Assembly: GCA_963837395.1 (NCBI GenBank)
Contig: CAWINI010000003.1
Span: forward strand, 434,001-498,000
From: CAVZQN01 sp963837395
Lineage (GTDB): Bacteria; Acidobacteriota; HRBIN11; JAKEFK01
DNA length: 64,000 nt
Direction: 5' to 3'
How positions within the stretch are numbered: the stretch's first letter is position 1; each line of letters starts with the position of its first letter. Under the pieces are notes generated by a model. The model searched no databases and had not been told where the DNA came from. It was given only the letters and a program-made list of their open reading frames with translations. This document shows positions 1 through 8,838 of this stretch, piece after piece. The translations under genes and the position numbers were made by a program.

Positions 1-85
1 TCGCATCGATTCCACTTTTCCTTTAGCGAAAGTTGCTGATGCACATCATAAACTCGAAAGCCGGGCCTCCAGCGGTAAGATTCTC
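1..85. other. window edge, no gene assigned
   Basis: Left edge of the window beyond the stop of the sensor kinase. On the minus strand one frame is open through this stretch but has no recognisable start or motif, so I assign no gene. Positions 54-69 hold one arm of a GC-rich repeat (GAGGCCCGGCTTTCG on the minus strand) that recurs as an inverted pair at 33901-33977. A partner response regulator for the kinase would be expected just left of the window. Confidence 0.4.
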
Positions 86-1645
86 CTAACTCCCTGACCG
101 CAAAGGCACAGAGTCTTGAATTTTTGATTGTGGCAGCAGAACGGTTACGGTCGTACCACTCCCTTGTTTACTCTGTACTTCGATGCGGCCGCCATGTTCT
201 TCAATATTTTTTCTGGCAATCGGGAGTCCTAAACCACTGCCTCCTGATTTTGTAGAAAAATAAGGTTCAAATAATCGCGGAAGAATTTCCGGCGGCACTC
301 CCTGTCCGCTATCATGAATTCGAGTCCTCACGAACCCATTTGGATCGCGATCAGCTTCCACAATAATTTTGCCCTGACCATTAATGGCCTGTAATCCATT
401 CTCAATAATATTCATCAACGCACCGCGTAATTTTTCGGGATCTCCTTTTACCGGCGGCAGATCCGGCTCAAACCTGGTTTCAATTTCAATCCCTTCAGGC
501 AAATGACTTCCATAGCTATTCACAAGATCTTGAAGAAATTTATCCATACGAATTTCTTCACGATCTAAGATTGATGGTCTACCATATTGCGAAAAATCAG
601 ATACCAGGCGCCGCAGCGCTTTTACCTGTCTTTGAATTGCATCACTACAACTCAAAAGAACTTTTTCAAAATCCGGGGATCGGTCATACCACACCCGCAT
701 TAAATGTTCGACCGCAAGCTGAATCGGAGTTAGCGGATTTTTAACCTCATGCGCGACCCGCCGCGCCATTTCAGCCCATGCGGAAAGGCGATTGGAACGG
801 ATGATATCGGAAATATCCTCAACCAGCACTACTGCTCCTGTCCATTGTTCGTTATCAAATAGAGGTACATACACCAGCCGGAAGTTCTGCTCGCGGTTGG
901 TCAAAAAAATTGAGACCTCTTTTATTTGAAAATGTTCAGGGCTTTTAATGAAATCATCCAGAGTACGTTGAATATCGGACAATGGGGCGTTTATCCCGAT
1001 TAGATCACTTAGTGGGCCGCGATAATCAGAATCGGCGCCAAACATTTTTATGGCCGATGGATTCATTGTTGTTACATTCATAGTACGATCAACAGATATT
1101 ACACCCGTAGTAATATTGTTGAGAATGTTTTCGATATATGCCCGGCGTTGATCCAGAGTCTGTCGTTGTTCCGCCAGTGAAGCCGCCATGGCATTAAATG
1201 CTCGAACTACTTGCAAGAATTCGTCGCGATACACCGCAGTAATCCGGTGTTGCAAATTGCCCCTGGCAAATTCTGCTGCACCTTCGATCAACACATGCAC
1301 CGGCCGCGTGAAACGGCTGGCCAGGAACCAACCGAGTAACGCTGAAAGCAAGACCAATCCTGCCCCCGCAAGAACCATGTATTCCTTTAGCGCATTGATT
1401 TCACGTTCCACGCTCCGTTCTTCAATTTGAAATGGAATAGAGATGATCATTTCTTGTTTTACTTTGCCGCGATAAATCCGGCCGCTTAAATTCAGATATT
1501 GAAGATCGCCGATTTGGATCTGTCCTACACTATGTTTTTGTCCGCGCAATGTAAGATCAACATCCGCTTTTCCATCAATCAATTCGCCCAGGAATCCTGC
1601 GTCATATAATTCTTCCCTGCTGGTTGCGATTAAGTCTCTTCGCAA
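86..1645 (-). CDS. NtrY-like sensor histidine kinase, C-terminal part
   Basis: Signalling half of a membrane sensor kinase that would autophosphorylate and pass phosphate to a response regulator. A membrane segment at about residues 92-110 leads into a HAMP linker, a PAS-like domain (about 170-280), a HisKA box with phospho-acceptor His299 in RVAHEVKNPLTP, and an HATPase domain with N box NIIENG, G1 DSGQG and G2 GSGLGLPIA. This order and the HEVKNPLTP box are those of NtrY-type kinases. The coordinate start is an internal TTG and not the true start. The frame stays open upstream to about 1740 and continues the protein encoded at 1702-4446 after a one-base shift. There is no receiver domain. 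Confidence 0.85.
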   Translation of the reverse strand: MRRDLIATSREELYDAGFLGELIDGKADVDLTLRGQKHSVGQIQIGDLQYLNLSGRIYRGKVKQEMIISIPFQIEERSVEREINALKEYMVLAGAGLVLLSALLGWFLASRFTRPVHVLIEGAAEFARGNLQHRITAVYRDEFLQVVRAFNAMAASLAEQRQTLDQRRAYIENILNNITTGVISVDRTMNVTTMNPSAIKMFGADSDYRGPLSDLIGINAPLSDIQRTLDDFIKSPEHFQIKEVSIFLTNREQNFRLVYVPLFDNEQWTGAVVLVEDISDIIRSNRLSAWAEMARRVAHEVKNPLTPIQLAVEHLMRVWYDRSPDFEKVLLSCSDAIQRQVKALRRLVSDFSQYGRPSILDREEIRMDKFLQDLVNSYGSHLPEGIEIETRFEPDLPPVKGDPEKLRGALMNIIENGLQAINGQGKIIVEADRDPNGFVRTRIHDSGQGVPPEILPRLFEPYFSTKSGGSGLGLPIARKNIEEHGGRIEVQSKQGSGTTVTVLLPQSKIQDSVPLRSGS

Positions 1646-1701
1646 AAAGAAACTGACATCCTGGTGTACAACCTGACCCAGGAGTTCAGCAACTGAATTG
1701 T

Positions 1702-4446
1702 CTACTGGCGAATCGACCTGCGAAGGGGCTCCCGTCCGTAGAGATATTGAGTAATGGTTTCTGACACAACCGAAAATGAATTCAGCGCGCGATCGGTAAC
1801 TTCGGCAGCACGTTTTACATAAATGTAATTCCGGATTAGTGCAGTGAGTGAAAGTAATGGAACGAGTGAGAATAATACAAATGCAATCAACATTTTCTGG
1901 AAGAAACTAAATCGAATCGGAGTTTCTTCCTGGAAGTGAAGTAACAAATACGGTTTAAAGAAGAAGACGAAAGTTAATGTAAACGCAAGGAGCCAGAAAA
2001 AGTTCAGCAGTACAAGACCTATGATTAGAACGAGATGCGAAAGTGCTTTTCGCACAGGCACTGCAAGAGCGGCAAACCCATCCTGAAGATGAAAATAATA
2101 AACATTAAATCCCTGACCGCTGCAGGTTTGTCGAACCCAGACACTTCCGGTTTGTTCAAGTGCATCTCTAGCACGATCCACTCTTGGCGAAACATCAGGA
2201 TCTGATTGATATATGGGATGCCAGAACGAATCATACACATTTAGATCGGGAACGATTGATCCAGGCCGCTCCGGCCGCTGACGAAATAATTCCTGAAAAG
2301 GACTTTCGGAAGGAACAAAAGTCAAATTTTCATGGTTGGCCATTGCTTCAACCACAAGATAAAAAGAATTATTTACAATACGGACACTAATCAAAATCGG
2401 TTTCTTAATTGTTCCAAATAAGACATTAGCCGATTTCGTATTCCAGTCATTTCCCGCACCACGACCGGTTACATTGATGTTCAATGAAGGCAAAGCAAGC
2501 GAGAAACGGCTTAAAAGTTGTCCATTTAAACTGTACAAGCTGACTGCAGATCGCAAACCCTGCCGCGCCATTTCCGTACGGATCCAAAGCCGATATGCAA
2601 GATCAGGAATGCGGGTATCAAGGGACACCGTACCAACTGCGCGATCGAGATCCTGTAATGAAATGTTCACTGCCTCCTGAACGTGTTTTCGGATTTCGTA
2701 AACTTGTGGCGCTGCAACGCTCTCAATGTATTTCTGTTGAAAATCTTTTGTGTAATGAAATCGGGTGAAATAAAAGACAACGCTGATTGCGGAACACAAA
2801 ACTACCGTAATGATAAATCGCGTTAAGAGATTTACGTGTTCAAACCAATTCCAAAGTCCTGGTGTGTAATAAACGAAAAGTGAAATCCCAAGAAACAATG
2901 CTGCTGCTGGAATCAGCGGCATTGAAAAGGAAGGCTGGAAGATAAAGAAAAATGCAGCGAAAGCCGCAATCTGAGTTCCCGCAACTGTAAGTGCTTTCCA
3001 TTTTGTTAATGGAAGTTTTCTTATGAAAAACGAAAACAGCAATGAAATTACGACAGTAAATGAAATGTCCAGCCATACTAAACCGAATGCAGTAGAAGCT
3101 TGTGCAACTTCACCTTCTTCAAAGAAGAATGGCTGAAATCCCATAACGCTTCCGGTGACAAATTCTTTTTGAAGCTTGAAATACGCGAGAAACAAATATC
3201 CAACAAGGAAAGATGAAAGAAATAATGCCGCAATTCGGAAAGCTTTGTTATTGCTTTTCAAATGAAGTTTCAATCTTCGAAACAGCAGAACTAATGAGAA
3301 AACTGCATTCAATGCAAAAAATGAAGTGAAGATTAGATGTCCTGGTGTGTGAAAAATATTTCCATAACCGGCCACATGAAAAACATTTGTGTTGAACAAT
3401 GTGCGCGTGCCAAATGTCGAAAATGATCCGAGCGTCAGCACAGAAAGAATTGTGCAACCCAGGAATATCAACCAGTAAGGAACGAGGCCCGGGCATCCTG
3501 GTTGTCCGCAAAAACCAACAAAACTAAATGTCAGAATTATTGTTGTGTAGATGAAGAAGACAAGCGCTAAGCATTCGATCCACCAGTGCAAATATCGGAA
3601 TTGAGAAAGCAACATCTTGCCGTAATGTTGTTTGTCATAAACGGCAGAGAGCGAAAATTCATCAGTAATTTTAAAACTCGAAATTTTTAAGTCAGGCGAG
3701 CCTACAGTTGATTCTGTACTGGTGTATAAAAGTCTTGGACGAACAGGTAATCCATCCGTTAAGCGGTTATAAGTGCGCAAATAATAATTTTCGACACCGT
3801 AATCGGCAGCGATTGGCAACAAGACGGTTACATAATAGAGATCTTCCTTAACACTCATTTCGCGTTTTACTTTCAGGAATTGTTGGTGCAGATCGTTATA
3901 GATGGAAACTTCTTCGGCGCCATAGGCAGGAAAATCTTCGTGGGTGCGTGGTTGACCCCGCCATGTTAGGAGTCGTCCTTCACGATATACGCCCCACCAG
4001 TAATCAACATCTCCAAATTTTTGCTGTAGCCGGATTTGGATTTGACCGGGATTCATGCCCGCAGTGCCGCGTAGTTCGTCTTGTATTGAAGTGAGCCGAT
4101 CACGAGCTTGCTGCAAAAAGCGAGTAGTGCGTTCCTGTACTACTTTTGTACTGCGATCAACTTCACGTTGAAAATTTGCTTCAGAATAATTGTGGTAAGC
4201 AACGAGCTGAAAGAATTCAACCAACAGAAGAATGGTGATTGAGAACCAGAGCAGCGCAACACCATAACGAGGTCTACCTTCAATAACCTTGAGCAGTAGT
4301 GGAATTACTGCAATAAAAAGAAGGGCAGCTAAGAAAAGGGCAACAGCATGAGTATGAACCTGCGGTTCTATCCGCATCCAGAGGTAAAGGAGTAGAAACG
4401 GTACGACGATAAAGCAGCGCTTTATTTCCGGGGACAGCCATTTCAT
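1702..4446 (-). CDS. NtrY-like sensor kinase, long membrane N-terminal part
   Basis: The 914-residue N-terminal part of the same kinase. Three membrane helices lie near residues 11-83, followed by an extracytoplasmic loop to about 285, a block of further helices (about 290-560), a second extracytoplasmic region (about 580-790), and two last helices near 793-818 and 840-865. It ends at TAG (1702-1704), just past the point (about 1735-1745) where restoring one missing base would join it to the HAMP-PAS-kinase part. The joined protein would be about 1450 residues, far longer than a classical NtrY of about 750. TAGAAT at 4453-4458 lies six bases before the ATG and there is no Shine-Dalgarno, so a leaderless start is possible. 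The sensed signal is unknown. Confidence 0.75.
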   Translation of the reverse strand: MKWLSPEIKRCFIVVPFLLLYLWMRIEPQVHTHAVALFLAALLFIAVIPLLLKVIEGRPRYGVALLWFSITILLLVEFFQLVAYHNYSEANFQREVDRSTKVVQERTTRFLQQARDRLTSIQDELRGTAGMNPGQIQIRLQQKFGDVDYWWGVYREGRLLTWRGQPRTHEDFPAYGAEEVSIYNDLHQQFLKVKREMSVKEDLYYVTVLLPIAADYGVENYYLRTYNRLTDGLPVRPRLLYTSTESTVGSPDLKISSFKITDEFSLSAVYDKQHYGKMLLSQFRYLHWWIECLALVFFIYTTIILTFSFVGFCGQPGCPGLVPYWLIFLGCTILSVLTLGSFSTFGTRTLFNTNVFHVAGYGNIFHTPGHLIFTSFFALNAVFSLVLLFRRLKLHLKSNNKAFRIAALFLSSFLVGYLFLAYFKLQKEFVTGSVMGFQPFFFEEGEVAQASTAFGLVWLDISFTVVISLLFSFFIRKLPLTKWKALTVAGTQIAAFAAFFFIFQPSFSMPLIPAAALFLGISLFVYYTPGLWNWFEHVNLLTRFIITVVLCSAISVVFYFTRFHYTKDFQQKYIESVAAPQVYEIRKHVQEAVNISLQDLDRAVGTVSLDTRIPDLAYRLWIRTEMARQGLRSAVSLYSLNGQLLSRFSLALPSLNINVTGRGAGNDWNTKSANVLFGTIKKPILISVRIVNNSFYLVVEAMANHENLTFVPSESPFQELFRQRPERPGSIVPDLNVYDSFWHPIYQSDPDVSPRVDRARDALEQTGSVWVRQTCSGQGFNVYYFHLQDGFAALAVPVRKALSHLVLIIGLVLLNFFWLLAFTLTFVFFFKPYLLLHFQEETPIRFSFFQKMLIAFVLFSLVPLLSLTALIRNYIYVKRAAEVTDRALNSFSVVSETITQYLYGREPLRRSIRQ

Positions 4447-4452
4447 ATGTAG

Positions 4453-4458
4453 ATTCTA
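4453..4458 (-). promoter_or_regulatory. -10-like box of the sensor kinase (leaderless-type spacing)
   Basis: TAGAAT on the minus strand, six bases before the ATG at 4446. With normal spacing transcription would start at or next to the A of the ATG. No -35 box is convincing. Confidence 0.35.
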
Positions 4459-4515
4459 CTTCGTGATAATAGACATTAATTGTGCTGGTTTTCAACCCGA
4501 CGTCGTCGAGACCTA

Positions 4516-4633
4516 TTAATCACGGAAATTCGGAAGGCACAGAATTCACGGAATGCTTATTTTAGTCACGAAAAGACTGAAATCACGGAATATGATTTTC
4601 TTAATTCAGTGCATTCAGTGCTTCCGTGATTAA
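4516..4633. repeat. intergenic inverted repeat between divergent genes
   Basis: TTAATCACGGAA at 4516-4527 is exactly reversed as TTCCGTGATTAA at 4622-4633. Between them are further imperfect copies of a TCACGGAAT motif. The element sits between the divergent kinase and aminotransferase genes and belongs to the same broad class of gene-border repeats seen elsewhere in the window. Confidence 0.6.
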
Positions 4634-4643
4634 AAGCCCGGTG

Positions 4644-4649
4644 TAACAT
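4644..4649 (+). promoter_or_regulatory. -10-like box of the aminotransferase
   Basis: TAACAT six bases before the ATG at 4656. No Shine-Dalgarno lies between them, so this fits a leaderless transcript. Confidence 0.3.
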
Positions 4650-4655
4650 AAGACT

Positions 4656-5852
4656 ATGGATTCTATGAACTTTTCAGAGCGCGCAAAACGGATGGAACCT
4701 TCCGCTATCCGTGCAATGTCGAAACTTGCTGCTGCCGCTGGCCCTGAGTTGATCTCGCTTGCTGGAGGAATGCCCGATCCTGCTACATTTCCTTTGGACC
4801 GGCTTGCTGAAGTAGCTGCATCTGAAATCCGCGATCATTATGGCAAAAGCCTTCAATACGGCCAGACTGCAGGATTTCGTCCGTTGCTGGATTGGATTTG
4901 TCGCTATATTGCGCGTTACAAGGTCCAATCTTCACCCGAAAATGTCATGTGTGCCACAGGATCGCAACAAGCATTGGACCTGATTACCGATGTGATGATC
5001 GATCCAGGCGATTTGATATTTGTGGAGTCGCCCACTTACATCGGCGCTTTGATCGTTTTCCGAAAAAGTGGCGGTGTAATGGTTGCGATTCGTCAAGACA
5101 ACGATGGAGTTGTTGTTGAAGATCTTGAAGAAAAACTTCGATCCGCTCCGCAAAATAAAAAGAAGCTGATTTACTTAATCAGCAATTTTCAAAATCCTTC
5201 CGGTGTCAGCATTACAGCTGAAAGACGGGCACGTGTTGCCGAAGTTGTGGAACGTTATGGGGCTTATTTGATTGAAGATGATCCTTACGGTGAAATTTAT
5301 TTTGATGAAATACCTCCCGATCCGATTGCAAGCATAATTCCAGATCGGACATTTTATCTGGGTACATTTTCGAAAATTGTGGCGCCAACGTTTCGCACCG
5401 GATTCATTTCTGCACCGGAATCATTCACACGAAAATTTGAACTAGCGAAAGAAACATCGGACTTATGCAGCTCTTTGTTGGATCAAAGAATTTTGATGCG
5501 ATTCTGTGCATCACCGGAATTTCCAGAACATCTACAGAAATTGCGATTGTTTTATTCAGAAAGAGGGCAAACCATTCAGAGTGCTCTGAGTGAAAATATG
5601 CCGCAGACTTTAACGTGGACTCATCCTACCGGCGGATTTTTTGTCTGGATGCGCCTGCCTGAAACTCTAGATTCAGAAAGTTTTCTGGAAGAAGCAGTCA
5701 GCAAGGAAAAAGTATCCTATTTAATAGGCAGACCATTCACCTGCGATCATTCGGCCCGGAATTATTTGCGGCTTGCGTTTTCAGCTGAACCACCCGATCG
5801 CATTCGCGAAGCCGTCAGACGCCTCGCGACCGTAATCAAACGCAGAATATAA
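4656..5852 (+). CDS. PLP-dependent aminotransferase, class I/II fold (2-aminoadipate/aromatic type)
   Basis: Fold-type I aminotransferase of 398 residues, the usual length. The cofactor lysine is Lys240 in GTFSKIVAPTFRTG. Upstream motifs fit the family: the NPSG loop in NFQNPSG and the aspartate in IEDDPYGEIY that contacts the pyridine ring. The N-terminal SLAGGMPDP and the PTGGFFVWMRLP region resemble the LysN/Aro8/MocR-aminotransferase group, which acts on 2-aminoadipate, aromatic or branched-chain amino acids. The substrate cannot be fixed from sequence. It stands alone, divergent from the sensor kinase. Confidence 0.85.
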   Translation: MDSMNFSERAKRMEPSAIRAMSKLAAAAGPELISLAGGMPDPATFPLDRLAEVAASEIRDHYGKSLQYGQTAGFRPLLDWICRYIARYKVQSSPENVMCATGSQQALDLITDVMIDPGDLIFVESPTYIGALIVFRKSGGVMVAIRQDNDGVVVEDLEEKLRSAPQNKKKLIYLISNFQNPSGVSITAERRARVAEVVERYGAYLIEDDPYGEIYFDEIPPDPIASIIPDRTFYLGTFSKIVAPTFRTGFISAPESFTRKFELAKETSDLCSSLLDQRILMRFCASPEFPEHLQKLRLFYSERGQTIQSALSENMPQTLTWTHPTGGFFVWMRLPETLDSESFLEEAVSKEKVSYLIGRPFTCDHSARNYLRLAFSAEPPDRIREAVRRLATVIKRRI

Positions 5853-5861
5853 CCACGAAGG

Positions 5862-6086
5862 TTAAATTCCTACGAATAGCGGATCAACGATTTCCCCTGC
5901 TTTAAACACACGTACATTGCCATCAACCATGAATTCATATTCGCGATCTTGATCTGTAATCGTCTTTCCTTTCGTTACTTCGCGAACATATTTTCCGCGA
6001 ATAGTTTCTCCGGTTGTTTTAAGACGGAAGCGATAAATACGCACCGGTTGAAATGGATCGAAACTCCAAACGTTCCCGGCGTACAT
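5862..6086 (-). CDS. small hypothetical protein
   Basis: A 74-residue protein without signal peptide or membrane segment. It is rich in beta-forming and charged residues (YRFRLKTTGETIRGKYV, YEFMVDGNVRVF) and may be a small beta-barrel. Its ATG lies three bases after the stop of the 75-residue gene upstream, so the two are probably co-translated. I do not recognise the family. Confidence 0.55.
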   Translation of the reverse strand: MYAGNVWSFDPFQPVRIYRFRLKTTGETIRGKYVREVTKGKTITDQDREYEFMVDGNVRVFKAGEIVDPLFVGI

Positions 6087-6089
6087 GGC

Positions 6090-6317
6090 TTACCTTCTCA
6101 ACATCGGTTCTAGATTTTCTTCGGTTACAGTCATCAACGAATAGATGGATGGTTGAAGACATTCATCATGCACCGGAATTGTCATTCCTTTGGTGAGGTG
6201 CAAATACGCTCCCCAACGAGGTACGCAGTTTGGAACTTCTGCTTGATGTTTTTGAAACCGGTAGTTACCACTCACCGGTGCGATATCACCTGATTTGAAA
6301 AGCTGCTTCTCTTTCAT
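6090..6317 (-). CDS. small hypothetical protein, YjzC-like appearance
   Basis: A 75-residue soluble protein starting MKEKQLFKSGDIAPVSG. The FKSGDIAP opening and the later HLTKGMTIPVHDEC block recall small YjzC-like proteins, a family of unknown function; this is a resemblance from memory. It has two cysteines but no CxxC pair. It is followed after three bases by another small gene. Confidence 0.5.
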   Translation of the reverse strand: MKEKQLFKSGDIAPVSGNYRFQKHQAEVPNCVPRWGAYLHLTKGMTIPVHDECLQPSIYSLMTVTEENLEPMLRR

Positions 6318-6396
6318 TTCTTTGTACCTACCTCCCCCTTCATAAGTTGGAGATACTTAAGATCAACATTCACATTTAGCTTTGACCTTCTGATCA

Positions 6397-7896
6397 CTAC
6401 GAGCTCCGTGTTTGCGTCTGTGTCTGTGTTTGAGTCTGAGTCTGTGACTGTGATTCTAACATAGGCTCAGTTTCCGCTTCAGGCTCCTCTTCGGTTTGCG
6501 TTTGAATCTGCGTCTGCGTTTGCGTTTGTGTCTGCGTTTGCGTTTGTGTCTGAGTCTGCGTTTGCGATTGCGTGGCCTCAGTTTCCGGAGGTGGAGGCGG
6601 CTGTCGTGTCAGACAGACTAAGTGTCCATCGTTCAAACCAAGAAACAAACGATCATTCGCCGTCATTGGCGCAGAACGGATACGAACGCCGGCATTGAAG
6701 TCTCCAACTCGTAAGCCTGTGTGTGGATCAAATCCTAAAACTACAGTTCCAAATGGAGCAAGAAATATGAGTGCACGATCAAAATGCATTCGATTGTAAA
6801 CGCGAGACAATGTCGGACTCAACCATGTATGCCCACCATTTTTGATTTTGAAACTGTAAAGGAAATTATCGAATGAAGATGTAATAACGTCTTCAACACG
6901 ATTCAATCTTTCATTCTTATAAAACATCGGCACACCGCGAATCGCTGCACCAGTTTTATACTTCCAATACTGTATTCCTGTTTCAGGATCTAATCGATAA
7001 AATGTTCCATCTTCGGTTCCAAAGAAAACACCTTCCGGACCAGCAATTGGTGAACCTTGAATTTCAGCACCTGCAACAAATTTCCATTTAACAAATCCCG
7101 CTTGAGTATCAACCGCGTAGAGCGTTTTATCATTGCAACCTACGAAAACTTTTTTGTTGTACACCCATGGTGAAGTCATACAAGGCGCATCAATTTTAAA
7201 ACGCCATCCGGGATCGCCTGTCTTTGCATTAATGCTGACGATAGATCCTTTCTGGCTAACAAAATACAAATTCTTTTCATCTGCCATCGGACGTGTCATG
7301 AAACTTTCACCATCAAATTGTTTTCGCCAATAAGCTTTTCCCGTGTCTGCTGAAATCGCGAAAATTTTTCCACCAGTCGTTCCAACAAACAAAGCACGAT
7401 TAATCAAAATAAACGCTTCTTCAATTCCATCACCTACATTCGCACGCCATACAGCCTGGCCATTTTCCTGACTCACCCGATGGATTCCGCCGGTTTTACT
7501 TGCGACATAAACAGTTGATTCATCCGTTTGTGGCTGAGCAACCAAAGGTGCAGGCGTTTTGTATTTCCAGCCCAACTGTAATGGAAAACCAATGTAAAGA
7601 TACTGCGATTGTGGCTGTGTTTGAGTTTGGGTCTGGGTTTGGGTTTGGGTCTGTGTTTGCGTTTGAGTTTGTGTTTGAGTTCGCGAAGTTTGAGTAGGTT
7701 TCGTTTGAGCCAGAACTTGCGCAAGGAGCTTAGCGCCAACAGATTCATCAACCGTAGGGTTTTGAAAAAACTCAGGCTCTGAATGATCCTTGTGCTGAAT
7801 CAATTGGACAATTCGCTGAGACGCACGTACGGTGAGATTCAAATAAAGGCCGGATAATACTAGCGTCAGTACGATCAGTAACTTGTTGAGCTTCAT
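6397..7896 (-). CDS. exported PQQ-type beta-propeller protein with Thr-Gln dipeptide repeats
   Basis: Propeller-type protein of 499 residues from the ATG at 7896, which overlaps the stop of the upstream MBL gene in ATGA, so I prefer it to the ATG six codons earlier. An N-terminal hydrophobic stretch (KLLIVLTLVLSGLYL) is a signal peptide or anchor. Residues from about 120 to 430 carry repeated PQQ/BamB blades such as GKAYWRKQFDG, GDPGWRFKI, GFVKWKF and GIQYWKYKTGAAI. A run of about eleven Thr-Gln pairs lies between anchor and propeller, and two more runs make up the C-terminal tail around an acidic segment. The codons of the repeat vary, so the protein pattern rather than DNA slippage seems maintained. 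A scaffold or binding role is inferred; PQQ-enzyme activity is not shown. Confidence 0.75.
   Translation of the reverse strand: MKLNKLLIVLTLVLSGLYLNLTVRASQRIVQLIQHKDHSEPEFFQNPTVDESVGAKLLAQVLAQTKPTQTSRTQTQTQTQTQTQTQTQTQTQTQPQSQYLYIGFPLQLGWKYKTPAPLVAQPQTDESTVYVASKTGGIHRVSQENGQAVWRANVGDGIEEAFILINRALFVGTTGGKIFAISADTGKAYWRKQFDGESFMTRPMADEKNLYFVSQKGSIVSINAKTGDPGWRFKIDAPCMTSPWVYNKKVFVGCNDKTLYAVDTQAGFVKWKFVAGAEIQGSPIAGPEGVFFGTEDGTFYRLDPETGIQYWKYKTGAAIRGVPMFYKNERLNRVEDVITSSFDNFLYSFKIKNGGHTWLSPTLSRVYNRMHFDRALIFLAPFGTVVLGFDPHTGLRVGDFNAGVRIRSAPMTANDRLFLGLNDGHLVCLTRQPPPPPETEATQSQTQTQTQTQTQTQTQTQTQIQTQTEEEPEAETEPMLESQSQTQTQTQTQTQTRSS
6409..6575 (-). repeat. coding Thr-Gln hexanucleotide repeat, C-terminal blocks
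   Basis: Two blocks (about 6409-6461 and 6494-6575) of a six-base unit of the form ACN CAR on the minus strand, encoding Thr-Gln pairs, separated by an acidic linker. Third positions vary from unit to unit. Confidence 0.8.
7607..7685 (-). repeat. coding Thr-Gln hexanucleotide repeat, N-terminal block
   Basis: About eleven Thr-Gln units between the membrane anchor and the propeller, with mixed codons ACC/ACT/ACA/ACG and CAA/CAG. It is the same unit as the blocks at the other end of the gene. Confidence 0.8.
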
Positions 7897-8801
7897 AACT
7901 CGAATTCTTGCCATTCCTTAGCAACGTGATAAGACGTTTTTGAAAAGCTTTTAGCTTCATCAGTATCCGGATCAAGCAACGGATTGGTATGATTTAAATG
8001 CGTAAAAAAAATCTGAGACTTCAGTTGCGGAATTGAATTCAGGAATTCAATTGAATTCTGAATTGTAGGATGTGGTACAAGCCGGATATTGCGTCCTGGC
8101 AATTCATCACCGGAGTAGAACGTCCCATCGAGCAAAGCGTACGTACTTTTTGATAACCAATCTGTGATTTGAGTGCGCACCGGATCCCAGGAATCAATAT
8201 CGGGAATATACAACAGCGAATTGCGCGAACCTTGAATCAGAAAGCCATGAGTATCGGTAAATTCTTTGCGATGCGGAACGGCGAGTGGAGTGATGCTCAA
8301 TGATCCAATTTGCACTGGCTTTCCGGATTCAAATGTGTGCAATTCAATATTTCCATTAGAGGCAAGTAAACTCCAGGGCGCATTCCGGGTTAAGTAGTCG
8401 GACATTTCAGCGCTACACCATACCGGAACTTTCTTTGTGGAAATTGACTCTTTACCCAGGTAAAGCAAGCCAGTGTAATGTCCCATATGTGCGTGAGTCA
8501 ACAAAATTCCGTCCAACAAATTCGGACGCACTGTCTGCGGAAACCTTCGCGTTAATTCCGCATATTGTTCACGAAGGTCAGGCGTAGCATCGATCAAAAC
8601 CAGCGAATTCTGATCCACCAGTGCCAGCGAACTAACAAAATGTTTTTGTGTTTTACAAATCTTCTGCGTGCATCCGATTTGCGGAATTCCTCCATCCTGC
8701 GCGATCCCGAGGACGATTGCCTTGGGCAAAGGTCCTGGAACAATTGCAAAGATCAACAGGGCCAGGAACCCTACTGCGCAATATGCCGTTTGTGTTTGCA
8801 T
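7893..8801 (-). CDS. PqqB-like metallo-beta-lactamase-fold hydrolase, exported
   Basis: MBL-fold protein of 302 residues, close to the length of PqqB. The N-terminal block LGIAQDGGIPQIGC resembles the PqqB opening (VLGSAAGGGFPQWNC type), and the metal motif reads THAHMGHYTGL (HxHxGH). Later metal-ligand candidates are PHR in AVPHRKEF, the Asp of YIPDID and the His of FFTHLNH. Unlike PqqB it has an N-terminal hydrophobic segment and is probably exported. Its stop overlaps the start of the propeller gene (ATGA), so the two are co-translated. No other PQQ-synthesis gene is present here, so a general hydrolase role is as likely as a cofactor role. Confidence 0.7.
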   Translation of the reverse strand: MQTQTAYCAVGFLALLIFAIVPGPLPKAIVLGIAQDGGIPQIGCTQKICKTQKHFVSSLALVDQNSLVLIDATPDLREQYAELTRRFPQTVRPNLLDGILLTHAHMGHYTGLLYLGKESISTKKVPVWCSAEMSDYLTRNAPWSLLASNGNIELHTFESGKPVQIGSLSITPLAVPHRKEFTDTHGFLIQGSRNSLLYIPDIDSWDPVRTQITDWLSKSTYALLDGTFYSGDELPGRNIRLVPHPTIQNSIEFLNSIPQLKSQIFFTHLNHTNPLLDPDTDEAKSFSKTSYHVAKEWQEFEL

Positions 8802-8838
8802 TTATTTTCACTCATAATTCGATCGACAGAATAATAAG

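Noticed and set aside
1702..1745. Programmed -1 frameshift in the sensor kinase
   Set aside because: No heptameric X-XXY-YYZ site in the right phase with a following stem was found; with eight similar breaks elsewhere, sequencing error is simpler.
6409..7685. Non-coding microsatellite or telomere-like repeat
   Set aside because: The repeats lie in frame in a protein gene, multiples of six bases with changing third positions encoding Thr-Gln throughout.
6397..8801. PQQ cofactor synthesis locus
   Set aside because: Only a PqqB-like protein is present; pqqA, C, D and E are absent and the propeller has no visible dehydrogenase motifs.
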